Positions 26,686 through 35,173 of a stretch of 36,277 nucleotides of DNA are shown here, piece after piece; positions within the stretch are counted from its first letter, which is position 1, and each line of letters begins with the position of its first letter. The DNA is taken from NCBI GenBank assembly GCA_937925095.1, contig CALEXX010000051.1:1-36277 (forward strand), written 5' to 3'. The notes under the pieces were generated by a model. That model did not search any database. It was not told the origin of the DNA and saw only the letters and a list, made by a program, of their open reading frames with translations. Position numbers and translations under genes: made by a program. The stretch comes from an uncultured Leptotrichia sp. GTDB taxonomy: Bacteria; Fusobacteriota; Fusobacteriia; Fusobacteriales; Leptotrichiaceae.

Positions 26686-28404
26686 TTATAAATTCAGGAA
26701 TTTTTCAAATTCTTCCATTGTTTTTGCAAGTTTTTCTTTAACATTTTCATTTGAATCTGAATTTACACTGAAGTAGAATTTAATCTTAGGTTCAGTTCCT
26801 GAAGGTCTTGCTGTTATAAATGTATTATCTTCAAGAACAAACTGAAGTACGTTTTCCTTTGGAAGATGTATTTCTTTTTCTTCCCCAGTTTCAAGATTAT
26901 ATTCCTTATGCGAATCAAAATCTCTCTTTATTTTTATTTTCTTACCTATCAGTGTATCCTTTACATTTTCCCTTAGACCAGCCATTAATTCTGCCATTTT
27001 TTCAATTCCATCTTTTCCTTTTAATGTAACAGATTTTATTCCTTCAAGATAGAATCCAAATTCCTTGTAAAGTTTTTGAAGTTCTTTGTAAATTGAGCTT
27101 CCGATAGAATTATAGTATGATGCCATTTCTGCTATAACCATTGATGTTACAAGGGCATCCTTATCTCTTGCATGAGTTCCTATAAGATATCCATAACTTT
27201 CTTCAAATCCAAATAAATAGCTTCCGTCAAGTTCTTTATTTTCAAACTGTCTTATTTTTTCTCCAATATATTTAAATCCTGTAAGAGTTTTCATAACCCC
27301 TACATTTTTTGCAGGTGCTATTACATCTATCATAGGTGTTGAAACTATTGTAGTTATCACCTGTGCATTTGCAGGGATATCCTTCTTGTTGTTTAGAAGA
27401 TACTGTAATAATAGCAGTCCTACCTGGTTTCCGTTAGGATAGTACCATTCATCATTATCATCTTTTACAGCTATTCCTATTCTGTCTGCATCCGGATCGT
27501 TTGCCATAACGATTTTTGCTCCAGTTTCATCAGCTAAAGCAGTTCCAAGCTTAAATGCAGCAACTTCTTCAGGATTTGCATAAACTACCGTAGGGAAGTT
27601 TCCGTCAGGCTCTATCTGTTCCTTTACAACTTCAAAATTGTATCCAAAATCAGACAGTATTCTCTTCATAGGTCTTCCACCTGTCCCATGAAGCGGAGTA
27701 TATACTATCTTGAAGTTTTCCTTTCCAGGAATGTCTGTTTTTAATGTCTGTTTCTTTATTTCTGCAATATAGTCATCATCAATCTGACTGTCAAGCTCAA
27801 TTATAAGCCCTGCTTTTCTTCCTTCTTCTTCTGATATAACTTTTATTTCTTCAAGTGTTGCAATATTATTTACTTCAGCAACTATTGAAGGTGCATGTGG
27901 ATCTACAACTTGCGCCCCGTCTTCCCAATAAACTTTATATCCGTTATATTCCACAGGATTGTGGCTCGCAGTTACAACTATTCCTGCAAGACATCCTTTA
28001 TATCTTACACCAAACGACAATTCAGGAGTAGATCTTAAATCAGGATAAATATACGCCTTTATTCCATTTGCAGCCATTACTCTCGCTGTATTAAGGGCAT
28101 ATTCCCTTGATCCTATTCTACAGTCGTGAGCAATTATTATTCCTCTTTCCTTTGCTTCTTTTTCATTGTACTTAAGCATATAGTTAGCAAGCCCTTGAGT
28201 TGCTTTTCTTATTACATATTTATTAATTCTGTTTGTTCCTATTCCTCTTACCCCTCTTATTCCCCCAGTACCAAAGCTCAGATCTTTAAAAAATCTGTCT
28301 TCGATTTCTTTCAAATTATCTTTTAGGCCTCTCAATTCTTCCTTATCCTTTTCATCAATTGAATCAGAATTCAGCCAGTACTCATATTTTTTCATAAAAT
28401 CCAT
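26686..28404 (-). CDS. pgcA: Alpha-phosphohexomutase (phosphoglucomutase, PgcA type)
   Basis: Interconverts glucose-1-phosphate and glucose-6-phosphate (possibly also mannose phosphates), feeding UDP-sugar and envelope synthesis. The 572-residue cytosolic enzyme has all four active-site loops: catalytic phosphoserine in TASHNP (Ser147), metal loop DPDADR, sugar loop GFEESYGYLIG and phosphate loop RPSGTEPK near the C-terminus. Length is close to B. subtilis PgcA. GGGAGG lies upstream of the ATG. It heads a same-strand run (hemW, yggS, sepF) and has its own promoter. Sugar preference between glucose and mannose cannot be settled by reading. Confidence 0.93.
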   Translation of the reverse strand: MDFMKKYEYWLNSDSIDEKDKEELRGLKDNLKEIEDRFFKDLSFGTGGIRGVRGIGTNRINKYVIRKATQGLANYMLKYNEKEAKERGIIIAHDCRIGSREYALNTARVMAANGIKAYIYPDLRSTPELSFGVRYKGCLAGIVVTASHNPVEYNGYKVYWEDGAQVVDPHAPSIVAEVNNIATLEEIKVISEEEGRKAGLIIELDSQIDDDYIAEIKKQTLKTDIPGKENFKIVYTPLHGTGGRPMKRILSDFGYNFEVVKEQIEPDGNFPTVVYANPEEVAAFKLGTALADETGAKIVMANDPDADRIGIAVKDDNDEWYYPNGNQVGLLLLQYLLNNKKDIPANAQVITTIVSTPMIDVIAPAKNVGVMKTLTGFKYIGEKIRQFENKELDGSYLFGFEESYGYLIGTHARDKDALVTSMVIAEMASYYNSIGSSIYKELQKLYKEFGFYLEGIKSVTLKGKDGIEKMAELMAGLRENVKDTLIGKKIKIKRDFDSHKEYNLETGEEKEIHLPKENVLQFVLEDNTFITARPSGTEPKIKFYFSVNSDSNENVKEKLAKTMEEFEKFLNL

Positions 28405-28437
28405 AACGATATCCTCCCAATTTTTTGTCTACTATTA

Positions 28438-28465
28438 ATTTTACCACATTTATTCAATTATACAA
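28438..28465 (-). promoter_or_regulatory. Promoter of the phosphohexomutase run
   Basis: Minus strand: -35 TTGTAT (28460-28465), 16-bp spacer, extended -10 TGG-TAAAAT (hexamer 28438-28443), about 35 bases before the ATG. Confidence 0.5.
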
Positions 28466-28597
28466 ATTTTTTTTAACGTTTTCTTTAAATTTATTCATAG
28501 TTTATCCGCCTGAAGAGAATTTTCCATTTATACTTTCTATATTTTAAGTGTATTTTACTATATGGAATAGAAAAATAAATTTTTTTTTGAAAAAGTA

Positions 28598-28626
28598 TTG
28601 ACATATAAATTTAATTGTGGTATATT
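28598..28626 (+). promoter_or_regulatory. Consensus promoter of clpB
   Basis: TTGACA (28598-28603), exact 17-bp spacer, TATATT (28621-28626). The CIRCE operator begins four bases past the -10, over the start site. The 319-bp gap before clpB otherwise holds the divergent phosphohexomutase promoter and AT-rich sequence. Confidence 0.88.
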
Positions 28627-28630
28627 GTTG

Positions 28631-28657
28631 TTAGCACTCAAGGAGATAGAGTGCTAA
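28631..28657. promoter_or_regulatory. CIRCE operator (HrcA site)
   Basis: TTAGCACTC, nine bases, GAGTGCTAA: a perfect match to the CIRCE consensus in both arms and spacer. HrcA binds it and represses heat-shock genes until unfolded protein titrates GroEL. It places clpB in the HrcA regulon. Confidence 0.97.
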
Positions 28658-28723
28658 CAGATAGAAAAGCTAGTAAATAAAAGTCTTTTTATCATACATA
28701 TAATAAAAAGGAGAATGATACAT

Positions 28724-31288
28724 ATGGAAAACAACTTTACGCAGAAAAGTATGGAAGCTATTTCGGAAGCCCATAACTTTGCGATTAGATATAAACATTC
28801 CGATATGAAGGTTGAGCATCTGCTTCTTGCATTGGTAGGACAGATGAACGGACTTATCCCCAATCTTCTGAAGAAAATGGGGATAGATACAGTTGACCTC
28901 ATGAAAAAACTGGAAGAAAAACTGGACCGGATGCCAAAAATCGAAGGTGGTGTCTCAGATCCGAGGCCAAATGCCGAAATGAACAGAGTTATAGTAGGTG
29001 CAGAAGATTATGCTAAAAAAATGGAAGATGCATATATAAGTACAGAACATCTGTTTCTGGCGAGTTATGACAATAACAGTTTTCTTAAGGAAAATGGTGT
29101 TGTAAAAAAACAATTTGAAAATGCTCTGGAAGGAGTAAGAGGAGGTAAGAAAATTATGACAGACAACCCTGAAAATACATATGAAGCTCTTGATAAATAT
29201 GGGAAAGATCTTGTTGAGCTGGCAAGAAAAGGTAAAATTGACCCGATAATAGGAAGGGACAATGAAATAAGACGTGCTATTCAGATTTTATCAAGAAGAA
29301 ATAAAAACAATCCTATACTGATAGGGGAACCTGGAGTTGGTAAAACTGCCATTGCAGAAGGAATCGCACAGAGAATACTTAATGGTGACGTTCCTGAAAA
29401 TCTAAAGGATAAAACAATATTCTCGCTTGATATGGGAGCCCTTATATCAGGTGCAAAATACAGGGGAGAATTTGAAGAAAGACTTAAAGCGGTACTTGAT
29501 GAGCTTGAAAACAGTGATGGAAGAATAATATTATTCATAGATGAAATTCACAACATTGTAGGTGCTGGAAAAACTGAAGGTTCAATGGATGCAGGAAACC
29601 TTTTAAAACCAATGCTTGCACGTGGGGAAATCAAAGTAATCGGTGCTACGACTATTGATGAATACAGAAAATATATAGAAAAGGATGCCGCCCTTGAAAG
29701 AAGATTCCAACCAATACTTGTAAATGAACCTTCTGTGGAAGATACAATTTCAATACTTCGTGGACTGAAGGAAAAATTTGAAATATTCCATGGAATAAGA
29801 ATTACAGACAATGCCCTTGTTACTGCCGCAACAATGAGTGACAGATATATAAATGACAGATTCCTACCTGACAAGGCTATTGACCTTATTGATGAAGCTG
29901 CCGCAAAGGTAAAAACTGAAATTAATTCAATGCCGACAGAACTTGATGAAGTTACAAGACGTGTAATGCAGCTGGAAATTGAAAAAGTTGCCCTTGAAAA
30001 GGAAAAAGATCAGGCTTCAAAAGACAGACTTGAAAATCTTGAAAAGGAACTGGCTGAACTGAGTGAAAAGAAGGCTGCTTTCCAGTCACAATGGGAAAAT
30101 GAAAAACAGGAAGTTGAAAAAATTAAGAAACTTAATGAAGAAATTGAAAAAGTAAGACTTGAAATTGAAGCTGCACAAAGAAAGAATGACTATAATAAAC
30201 TTGCAGAATTACAATACGGTGTATTACCTCAGCTTGAAAAGGACAGAACGGAATTACAGGAAAAAGCTAAGGAACATGATAACAATAAACTTTTAAAACA
30301 GGAAATAGACAGTGAGGAAATTGCTGAAATTGTAGGAAAATGGACAGGAATACCTGTATCGAAACTGATGCAGGGAGAAAAAGAAAAAATATTGAATCTG
30401 GCTAAATATATGAAGGAACGTGTTATAGGCCAAGATGACGCTATCGAAACAATCAGCGACACTATTATAAGATCACGTGCAGGACTGAAGGATCCAAACA
30501 GACCTATAGGTTCATTCATATTCCTGGGTCCTACTGGAGTAGGTAAGACTTACCTGACAAAAACTCTTTCACTTAACCTATTTGATGATGAAAACAATAT
30601 AGTGAGAATTGATATGAGTGAGTACATGGATAAATTCAGCGTCACTAGACTTATAGGAGCGCCTCCTGGGTATGTAGGATATGAAGAAGGTGGACAGCTT
30701 ACTGAAGCAGTAAGAAGAAAACCTTATTCAGTAATCCTGTTTGATGAAATTGAAAAAGCACACCCGGATGTATTCAATGTACTGTTACAGCTGCTTGATG
30801 ACGGACGTCTTACTGACGGAAAAGGAAAAGTTGTAGACTTTAAGAACACTATCGTTATAATGACTTCAAATATTGGAAGTGAAATAATACTTGAAGATCC
30901 TCAGCTTTCAGATACTACGAAGGAAGCGGTACTTGATGAAATGAAACATAGATTCAAGCCTGAATTCCTGAACAGAATAGATGATATTATTATATTCAAA
31001 TCACTTAGAAAAGACAGCGTTAAAAATATTATCAAACTTATTCTGGAAGACATCAACCATAAGCTTAAGGAACAGTTCATAAAAGTGGAATTCACTGACA
31101 ATGCTCTTGATTTCATTGTAAATGAAGCCTACGATCCTGCTTACGGAGCAAGACCGCTGAAAAGATTTGTACAGAAGGATATAGAAACTAACTTATCAAA
31201 AATGATACTGTCTAATGAAATACCTGAAAACAGTACAATACTAATAGACAGTGATGGAGAAAAGTTGACATATACTGTGAAAAAGTAG
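28724..31288 (+). CDS. clpB: Disaggregase chaperone ClpB
   Basis: Hexameric AAA+ machine that, with DnaK, pulls proteins out of aggregates. I start it at ATG 28724 (854 aa): GGAG lies ten bases upstream of it, while the in-frame ATG nine bases earlier touches the GGAG and cannot use it. Domains: Clp N-domain repeats (1-145), AAA1 with GEPGVGKT (201-208) and FIDEIHNIVGAG, a coiled-coil middle domain (about 400-520, rich in Glu/Lys) that identifies ClpB over ClpA/C, AAA2 with GPTGVGKT (602-609) and ILFDEIEKAHPD, and the C-terminal D2 end with YGARPLKRFVQ. Expression is controlled by a CIRCE element and a near-consensus promoter. Confidence 0.97.
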   Translation: MENNFTQKSMEAISEAHNFAIRYKHSDMKVEHLLLALVGQMNGLIPNLLKKMGIDTVDLMKKLEEKLDRMPKIEGGVSDPRPNAEMNRVIVGAEDYAKKMEDAYISTEHLFLASYDNNSFLKENGVVKKQFENALEGVRGGKKIMTDNPENTYEALDKYGKDLVELARKGKIDPIIGRDNEIRRAIQILSRRNKNNPILIGEPGVGKTAIAEGIAQRILNGDVPENLKDKTIFSLDMGALISGAKYRGEFEERLKAVLDELENSDGRIILFIDEIHNIVGAGKTEGSMDAGNLLKPMLARGEIKVIGATTIDEYRKYIEKDAALERRFQPILVNEPSVEDTISILRGLKEKFEIFHGIRITDNALVTAATMSDRYINDRFLPDKAIDLIDEAAAKVKTEINSMPTELDEVTRRVMQLEIEKVALEKEKDQASKDRLENLEKELAELSEKKAAFQSQWENEKQEVEKIKKLNEEIEKVRLEIEAAQRKNDYNKLAELQYGVLPQLEKDRTELQEKAKEHDNNKLLKQEIDSEEIAEIVGKWTGIPVSKLMQGEKEKILNLAKYMKERVIGQDDAIETISDTIIRSRAGLKDPNRPIGSFIFLGPTGVGKTYLTKTLSLNLFDDENNIVRIDMSEYMDKFSVTRLIGAPPGYVGYEEGGQLTEAVRRKPYSVILFDEIEKAHPDVFNVLLQLLDDGRLTDGKGKVVDFKNTIVIMTSNIGSEIILEDPQLSDTTKEAVLDEMKHRFKPEFLNRIDDIIIFKSLRKDSVKNIIKLILEDINHKLKEQFIKVEFTDNALDFIVNEAYDPAYGARPLKRFVQKDIETNLSKMILSNEIPENSTILIDSDGEKLTYTVKK

Positions 31289-31310
31289 TAAACGCATAAA
31301 CAATATAATA

Positions 31311-31339
31311 TTACATAAAATAATGTAATCTGATATAAT
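31311..31339 (+). promoter_or_regulatory. Extended -10 promoter just after clpB
   Basis: TTACAT (31311-31316), 17-bp spacer, TGA-TATAAT (hexamer 31334-31339). It begins 22 bases past the clpB stop and reads away from it, with a terminator 85 bases after the expected start near 31346. Confidence 0.7.
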
Positions 31340-31345
31340 GAATTT

Positions 31346-31430
31346 ACCTTAAGGTAGACCCCATAAAGGGTAACTTGATAATAAATTAAATTTTGTGACA
31401 AATTAGGCTGGAATTTACCAGTCTTTTTTG
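31346..31430 (+). ncRNA. Candidate small RNA, about 85 nt
   Basis: No ORF, but a complete transcription unit: its own promoter, short hairpins at the 5' end (TACCTTAAGGTA palindrome, CCC-ATAAA-GGG) and a terminator. Bases 31374-31398 are complementary to 31448-31473, directly over the ribosome site of a downstream micro-ORF (14 contiguous pairs, a small internal loop, then eight more). This is the size and logic of a type I antitoxin RNA. If transcription reads through, the same bases would instead form an intramolecular lid over that site. Not recognised as a known RNA family. Confidence 0.5.
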
Positions 31431-31473
31431 TTATATTTTTTTTTGCTTCACAAAAGCCAAATTTATTATCAAG
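31374..31473. repeat. Long interrupted inverted repeat around a terminator
   Basis: CTTGATAATAAATT (31374-31387) and AATTTATTATCAAG (31460-31473) are perfect inverted copies. They extend inward as TTTTGTGA (31391-31398) and TCACAAAA (31448-31455) after a 3/4-nt mismatch. The loop contains the terminator. The right arm runs into AAGGAGGT. Confidence 0.85.
31405..31430 (+). terminator. Intrinsic terminator of the small RNA (and clpB)
   Basis: GGCTGG-AATTTA-CCAGTC (one G-U pair) followed by six T. It ends the candidate small RNA and would also stop clpB read-through. Confidence 0.75.
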
Positions 31474-31484
31474 GAGGTACTGCT

Positions 31485-31541
31485 ATACTTAAAATAGTAG
31501 TTGTACTGATTTTCATTTTATTCAGTTACAATTTATTTTAA
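31485..31541 (+). CDS. Hydrophobic micro-ORF, toxin-like, non-standard start
   Basis: Eighteen codons read ILKIVVVLIFILFSYNLF before TAA: one charged residue, then an unbroken hydrophobic helix and a polar/aromatic tail. Size and composition resemble Ibs-type type I toxins (about 19 residues that insert in the inner membrane). A full Shine-Dalgarno (AAGGAGGT, 31471-31478) stands six bases before the first codon, but that codon is ATA and no ATG, GTG or TTG is in frame. Either it is a disabled toxin gene, a rare ATA start, or not translated. The upstream RNA is complementary to its ribosome site. No terminator or dedicated promoter was found. Confidence 0.35.
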   Translation: MLKIVVVLIFILFSYNLF

Positions 31542-31588
31542 TCATCAGACCTCAACCCTTAGTGGTATTCTATAGGCTTTTATCAAGT

Positions 31589-31745
31589 TTATTTTTTATA
31601 ATCATAAATTGTTATATCTTCTATTTCATTTTCATCAATGCTGACTTTAATATTACTGTTTCTCCTGTTGTTTTTCCTTAATTTTATACACCAGATTTAC
31701 AATTTTTCTCATAACTTCATTAAATCCTGTTGTTTTATCACTTAT
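31589..31745 (-). pseudogene. Remnant coding fragments, unrecognised
   Basis: Two short stretches on the minus strand read like protein but lie in different frames: ISDKTTGFNEVMRKIVNLVY then KIKEKQQEKQ and a stop, followed in another frame by VSIDENEIEDITIYDYKK and a stop. Codon use is like the neighbouring membrane genes. Probably the tail of a decayed gene at the end of the toxin-cassette region; family unknown. The rest of 31542-31747 shows nothing further. Confidence 0.3.
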
Positions 31746-31747
31746 CT

Positions 31748-32257
31748 TTAAAATTTTGTATATTTAATTACTAATAAAAGAATATATATCCTATAACATA
31801 AAAACAAAAAATTTATTAATATATTTGTTTTATTCTTTGTTCTGAAATATCCTTTTAAAAAAATTATAAAACTTAATATCGAATATATCAAAAATAAAAT
31901 TAACATTTTATTATTTATGAAAGTATTATTTCTTATAAATTCAAGTTTTCCAAATCTTGCTGAAAACGTAAATAAAAAGAATAAATAGATATAATAATCC
32001 CAAATTATACTTGATTCTTCAAATTTTGTATTTAAATTATTTTCTTTTATCTTTTTATACTTTAAATAATTTAATAAAATATAAACTAAATAAATTATAA
32101 TTCCAATAAATATTATGCCTAGCATATTTCTAAACAATATTTTTTTTGAAAATCCAAAAAATAACGACATATATTCAATTGAACTTGAAGCAAAACATAC
32201 AAATAAAATCTCTAAAAGGTTACCTACAAAAATTAAATTCATTTTTTCTTTATTCAT
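31748..32257 (-). CDS. Small membrane protein, possible orphan immunity protein
   Basis: Not recognised. From ATG 32257 the product has 169 residues with about four hydrophobic helices (MNLIFVGNLLEILFVCFASS; MLGIIFIGIIIYLVYILLNY; YYIYLFFLFTFSARF; MLILFLIYSILSFIIFL) and Lys/Asn-rich loops. Base composition is even more A/T-rich than the housekeeping genes. The frame is open further upstream, where it encodes a hemagglutinin repeat fragment, so the junction looks like a cassette joint. Small multi-helix proteins in this position are often immunity proteins for membrane-acting toxins, but no matching toxin is present. Function inferred from context only. Confidence 0.5.
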   Translation of the reverse strand: MNKEKMNLIFVGNLLEILFVCFASSSIEYMSLFFGFSKKILFRNMLGIIFIGIIIYLVYILLNYLKYKKIKENNLNTKFEESSIIWDYYIYLFFLFTFSARFGKLEFIRNNTFINNKMLILFLIYSILSFIIFLKGYFRTKNKTNILINFLFLCYRIYILLLVIKYTKF

Positions 32258-32272
32258 AAATACTCTTCTTTC

Positions 32273-32383
32273 TACAGTCTTCATTGTGTCATGATTATGT
32301 ATATCTTTTCCTGTATATTCGTCTATCTTTAGGCTTGAGTTCCCTTCCTTACCTATTACAGCTCCTGTATTTTCAAGCGTTTT
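32273..32383 (-). pseudogene. Filamentous-hemagglutinin repeat fragment
   Basis: The frame reads TLENTGAVIGKEGNSSLKID then EYTGKDIHNHDTMKT. It matches residues in the larger hemagglutinin fragment (TVENTGAIIGKEGNSTFKID then SYVGKDIQNYDTMTT, near 34590-34690) at 26 of 35 positions. It begins after an in-frame TAA and runs without a break into the membrane protein ORF. It is a leftover of a displaced cassette and a potential site of homologous recombination. Confidence 0.75.
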
Positions 32384-32428
32384 TTAAACTTTAATTTTAT
32401 TTTTTATCCACCATTTTAAGTTAGGCAA

Positions 32429-32824
32429 TTATTTTTTATTCTTAAATATATAATTCAAAGGTATTACTATTTCTAAAAGAAATAATAAATTATATCTGAT
32501 ACTATATCTTCTTTCAAATATTTCATAAATCTTAAAAATTTTTGTATTATTAAACTCAAAAAGATAAGTTAGCATTATGAATACTACAACGAATGTAAAA
32601 AATTGTCCCCATAATATCAGATTTATTTTCCTCATTCCTCTAATATTGTATAAGATTTTACAATTAATAATCAAAAAATATCCACCTAAAATTAATATAA
32701 TAATTATTCCTAAATATGAATTATAATATAATTCCTGCAATGTTAACAAATTATAACCAAACATAAATCCAAGAGAAAGCAGGATATTAATTATAATTAA
32801 AAAGTAAATATTATTTTTTATCAA
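32429..32824 (-). CDS. Four-helix membrane protein, candidate immunity protein
   Basis: Not recognised. 131 residues starting at TTG 32824, with GGAG six bases before it. Four hydrophobic segments (NIYFLIIINILLSLGFMFGY; YLGIIIILILGGYFLIINC; LILWGQFFTFVVVFIMLTYL; NLLFLLEIVIPLNYIF) leave very short loops and a basic C-terminus (KNKK). It lies about 230 bases downstream of the broken toxin gene, where the immunity gene of a CDI-type module is expected. Whether it neutralises that toxin is unknown. The gap 32825-33054 shows no other gene or clear terminator. Confidence 0.5.
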   Translation of the reverse strand: MIKNNIYFLIIINILLSLGFMFGYNLLTLQELYYNSYLGIIIILILGGYFLIINCKILYNIRGMRKINLILWGQFFTFVVVFIMLTYLFEFNNTKIFKIYEIFERRYSIRYNLLFLLEIVIPLNYIFKNKK

Positions 32825-33054
32825 AATTATCTCCTTTTTCTTTTATAATATAATCATATTATTTCCCATTTAAGTAATAAATTATGCATTATTCCGTAAA
32901 AATTATTAAACAAAGGTATCATTTCTATCTTTTAAATAGAATTTAGCATTAATTAAAATAATATATAAATTTATTACTCGAAACTTTCAACCTTAGAACC
33001 CTAAAATTTATATTCTTAGTTGTTATTTAATTCCTTTAATATCTTTAAACACCT

Positions 33055-33504
33055 CTAATAAGTATCATACATTATATTATAAAGTTCTTCATATGAAATT
33101 TTTGTTTTACTTATTGAATTTTTTAATTCTTGATACCTTGCTTGAAAGTCTAATCCAAAGAAAATATCCCCTATTTTTTTCCTAATATCAGGATTTTTAT
33201 TTGTTGGATCATCTGGTCCTGTACCGTACAATACCCATAAAGTAAAATCTCTTCCATGCCCAATAGCGTCTTCTGAAAATTTAGATTTATATGTGTAAAA
33301 ATTATAAGTTCCTGTATTAAGTGGATCATATACAACTTTATCATTTTTATCTAAGATTACTTCATATCCATCTTCATTTACATATTTTTTATTTCTTCCA
33401 TCTAAATAAAAATACATCTTCTTATTTTTTTCATCATAATACATATTATGATAAATTGCTTCATTATCTGGAACTCTTGTTAGATAGTAGTTCTTTTTTT
33501 CCAT
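33055..33504 (-). pseudogene. Toxin C-terminal part, out of frame with its hemagglutinin
   Basis: 149 codons from ATG 33504, but this ATG has no ribosome site and overlaps the end of the upstream ORF by 41 bases. The sequence continues the upstream protein if one A is removed from the A7 run at 33494-33500: DGKKNYYLTRVPDNEAIYHN would then be unbroken. Later motifs (LDKNDKVVYDPLNTGTYNFY, then IGHGRDFTLWVLYGTGPDDP) look like a conserved C-terminal domain of polymorphic toxins and related hemagglutinins; I cannot name it. It ends in a helical segment (FQARYQELKNSISKTKISYE). It could still be made by slippage on the A-run. Confidence 0.6.
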
Positions 33505-35149
33505 CCGAAACTATTATTCCTCTATCTCCATCCTTTTTTATATTTTTAATTCTTAAAGATTTTTTTGCTTGATAATAATAGTAATTTATCATTTCTTGAT
33601 ATTGTTTGTCAGTTTTATATTTATCCCATTTAACATCTATACTGTATTCTTTTGAACGATTTTTATTTTTTCCAAACCACCAATATAAATTGTTTTGTAT
33701 CTCTTCTTGAGTGTGTTCTTCTTTTCTTAAATCTTTTTGATATATGTTCCAACCTTCATTTTTCTTATTCCCCACATGTTCACCAAAATCAACATTGGAA
33801 TAATCCTTCCCATCTGAATGAATATTGATAGCTGGATTGTCATCCTTGTATTTTTCAGCAAAATACTCATTTGAAGCCCTTCCTGTACTTTCAAGCCCTT
33901 TTTCATCTGTTCCTGTCTTTCTCTGTCTACCTTCAATTTTTCCTATTACATGGCTTCCTTCTTCAACTATTGTTCCAATAAGTCTAGCCTTTGTTGCATT
34001 CTTTGGATCTTCTCCATTGATTATTATTGTCTTGATTTTCTTTCCTTTTTCATCTAATAATTGTGGAGAATTTTTAGAATCTGAAAATATGATGTTTATA
34101 TCGTATCCTAAATCTTTGTAGGCATCCTTAAAAATACCTGCTATTTCAGTATCTACTGTCTTACCTATCAATCTTTCGCTCGTTATATTTTCAAGACTCT
34201 TGTCCAGTCTAACTTCTGAAAGCTGCCCAAAGAAGTTCCTGTTATCATCCCCTCTATCATGAATTGACTCTTTTATTGCCCACTTTATGTCATTTATTTC
34301 TTCTTTGGCTTCCCCAATATCCTCTTTCAGTTTACCAGGATTAGTAAGATATTCTATAACCTGTGGCTCTACATTGATATTTGTGCTTCTATGAGTGTCC
34401 TTCGTTACTTCATTGGCTTTTCCTAAGTCTCTGTTTATTGGACTTCCAGAAGATTCTCCTATCTCAACATCTCCGACTACTGTGTTTCTTGTAATACCTT
34501 GCCTATCTCTGCTGTCCTGATTAAATCCAACGTTAGTAATTTTTGGTTTTCCTCCAAGTGAAACTCCTATTGAGCCTCCTGTTGTTGTCATTGTATCATA
34601 ATTTTGTATATCTTTTCCAACATAACTGTCAATCTTGAATGTAGAATTTCCTTCCTTGCCTATTATAGCTCCAGTATTTTCAACTGTTCCAACATGAAGA
34701 TTGCTTCCTTCTCCAACAACGAATGTACTTTGATTATCTACAAATGCCCTGTTTCCATTTGTTCTGCTCGCATTTATGGTTACTGAACTTGGAACTCCGT
34801 TTGCACTTATTCCAAGATTTACTCCTTTACTACTTCCAGTAGTTGTACTTGTATTCTGTCTACTTTCCACAACCAGATTACCAATATTTCCTGTTACTTT
34901 TCCACCTTCCTGGTTAAATCCTGAAAGTGTCATTGTTCCAGTATTATTGTGAACTTCATTTACATTACTGAAGTTTCCATTTGCATGGATTGTTTCAACT
35001 GTATTCTGGTTGCTTCTGCTGACTGAAATACTTCCACCATTTCCAGTAGTCTGTATTTTATGCCCATAGCCAATTGTAGCTCCTGCATTTATTCCTCTGC
35101 TTGAACTGCTTGATGTATAACTGTTATGAAGTTCTTGTGAGACGATTTT
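33464..35149 (-). pseudogene. Headless hemagglutinin/CdiA-like fragment with pretoxin region
   Basis: An open frame of 561 codons entered directly after TGA 35150-35152, with the first ATG only at 34933, so the 5' part (signal, TPS domain) is missing. Order: filamentous-hemagglutinin repeats (about 35140-34450: GSISVSRSNQNTVETIHANG, GKVTGNIGNLVVESRQNTST, then GSIGVSLGGKPKI), a linker, then from about 34200 a pretoxin-like domain with TIVEEGSHVIGKIEGRQRKT and TDEKGLESTGRASNEYFAEK. The EEGSH looks like an HExxH metal motif that has lost its first His (inferred). The frame stops (KELLSNKSSR) just after an A7 run, while the expected continuation is in another frame. This fits an orphan CDI-type cassette awaiting recombination, or simply decay. 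Confidence 0.7.
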
Positions 35150-35173
35150 TCATATTTATGTATAATTATAATA

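Noticed and set aside
28715..28723. Earlier ATG for clpB (three residues longer)
   Set aside because: It touches the GGAG ribosome site, leaving no spacing; the ATG at 28724 has ten bases.
32825..33054. Short ORF (about 22 codons starting MIPLFNNFYG) between toxin end and membrane protein
   Set aside because: No ribosome site, no family resemblance, and composition expected by chance in AT-rich DNA.
33490..33504. Programmed -1 frameshift on the A7-G run in the toxin gene
   Set aside because: The downstream frame is +1 relative to the upstream one, so the slippery A-AAA-AAG heptamer is in the wrong phase; indel or transcriptional slippage fits better.
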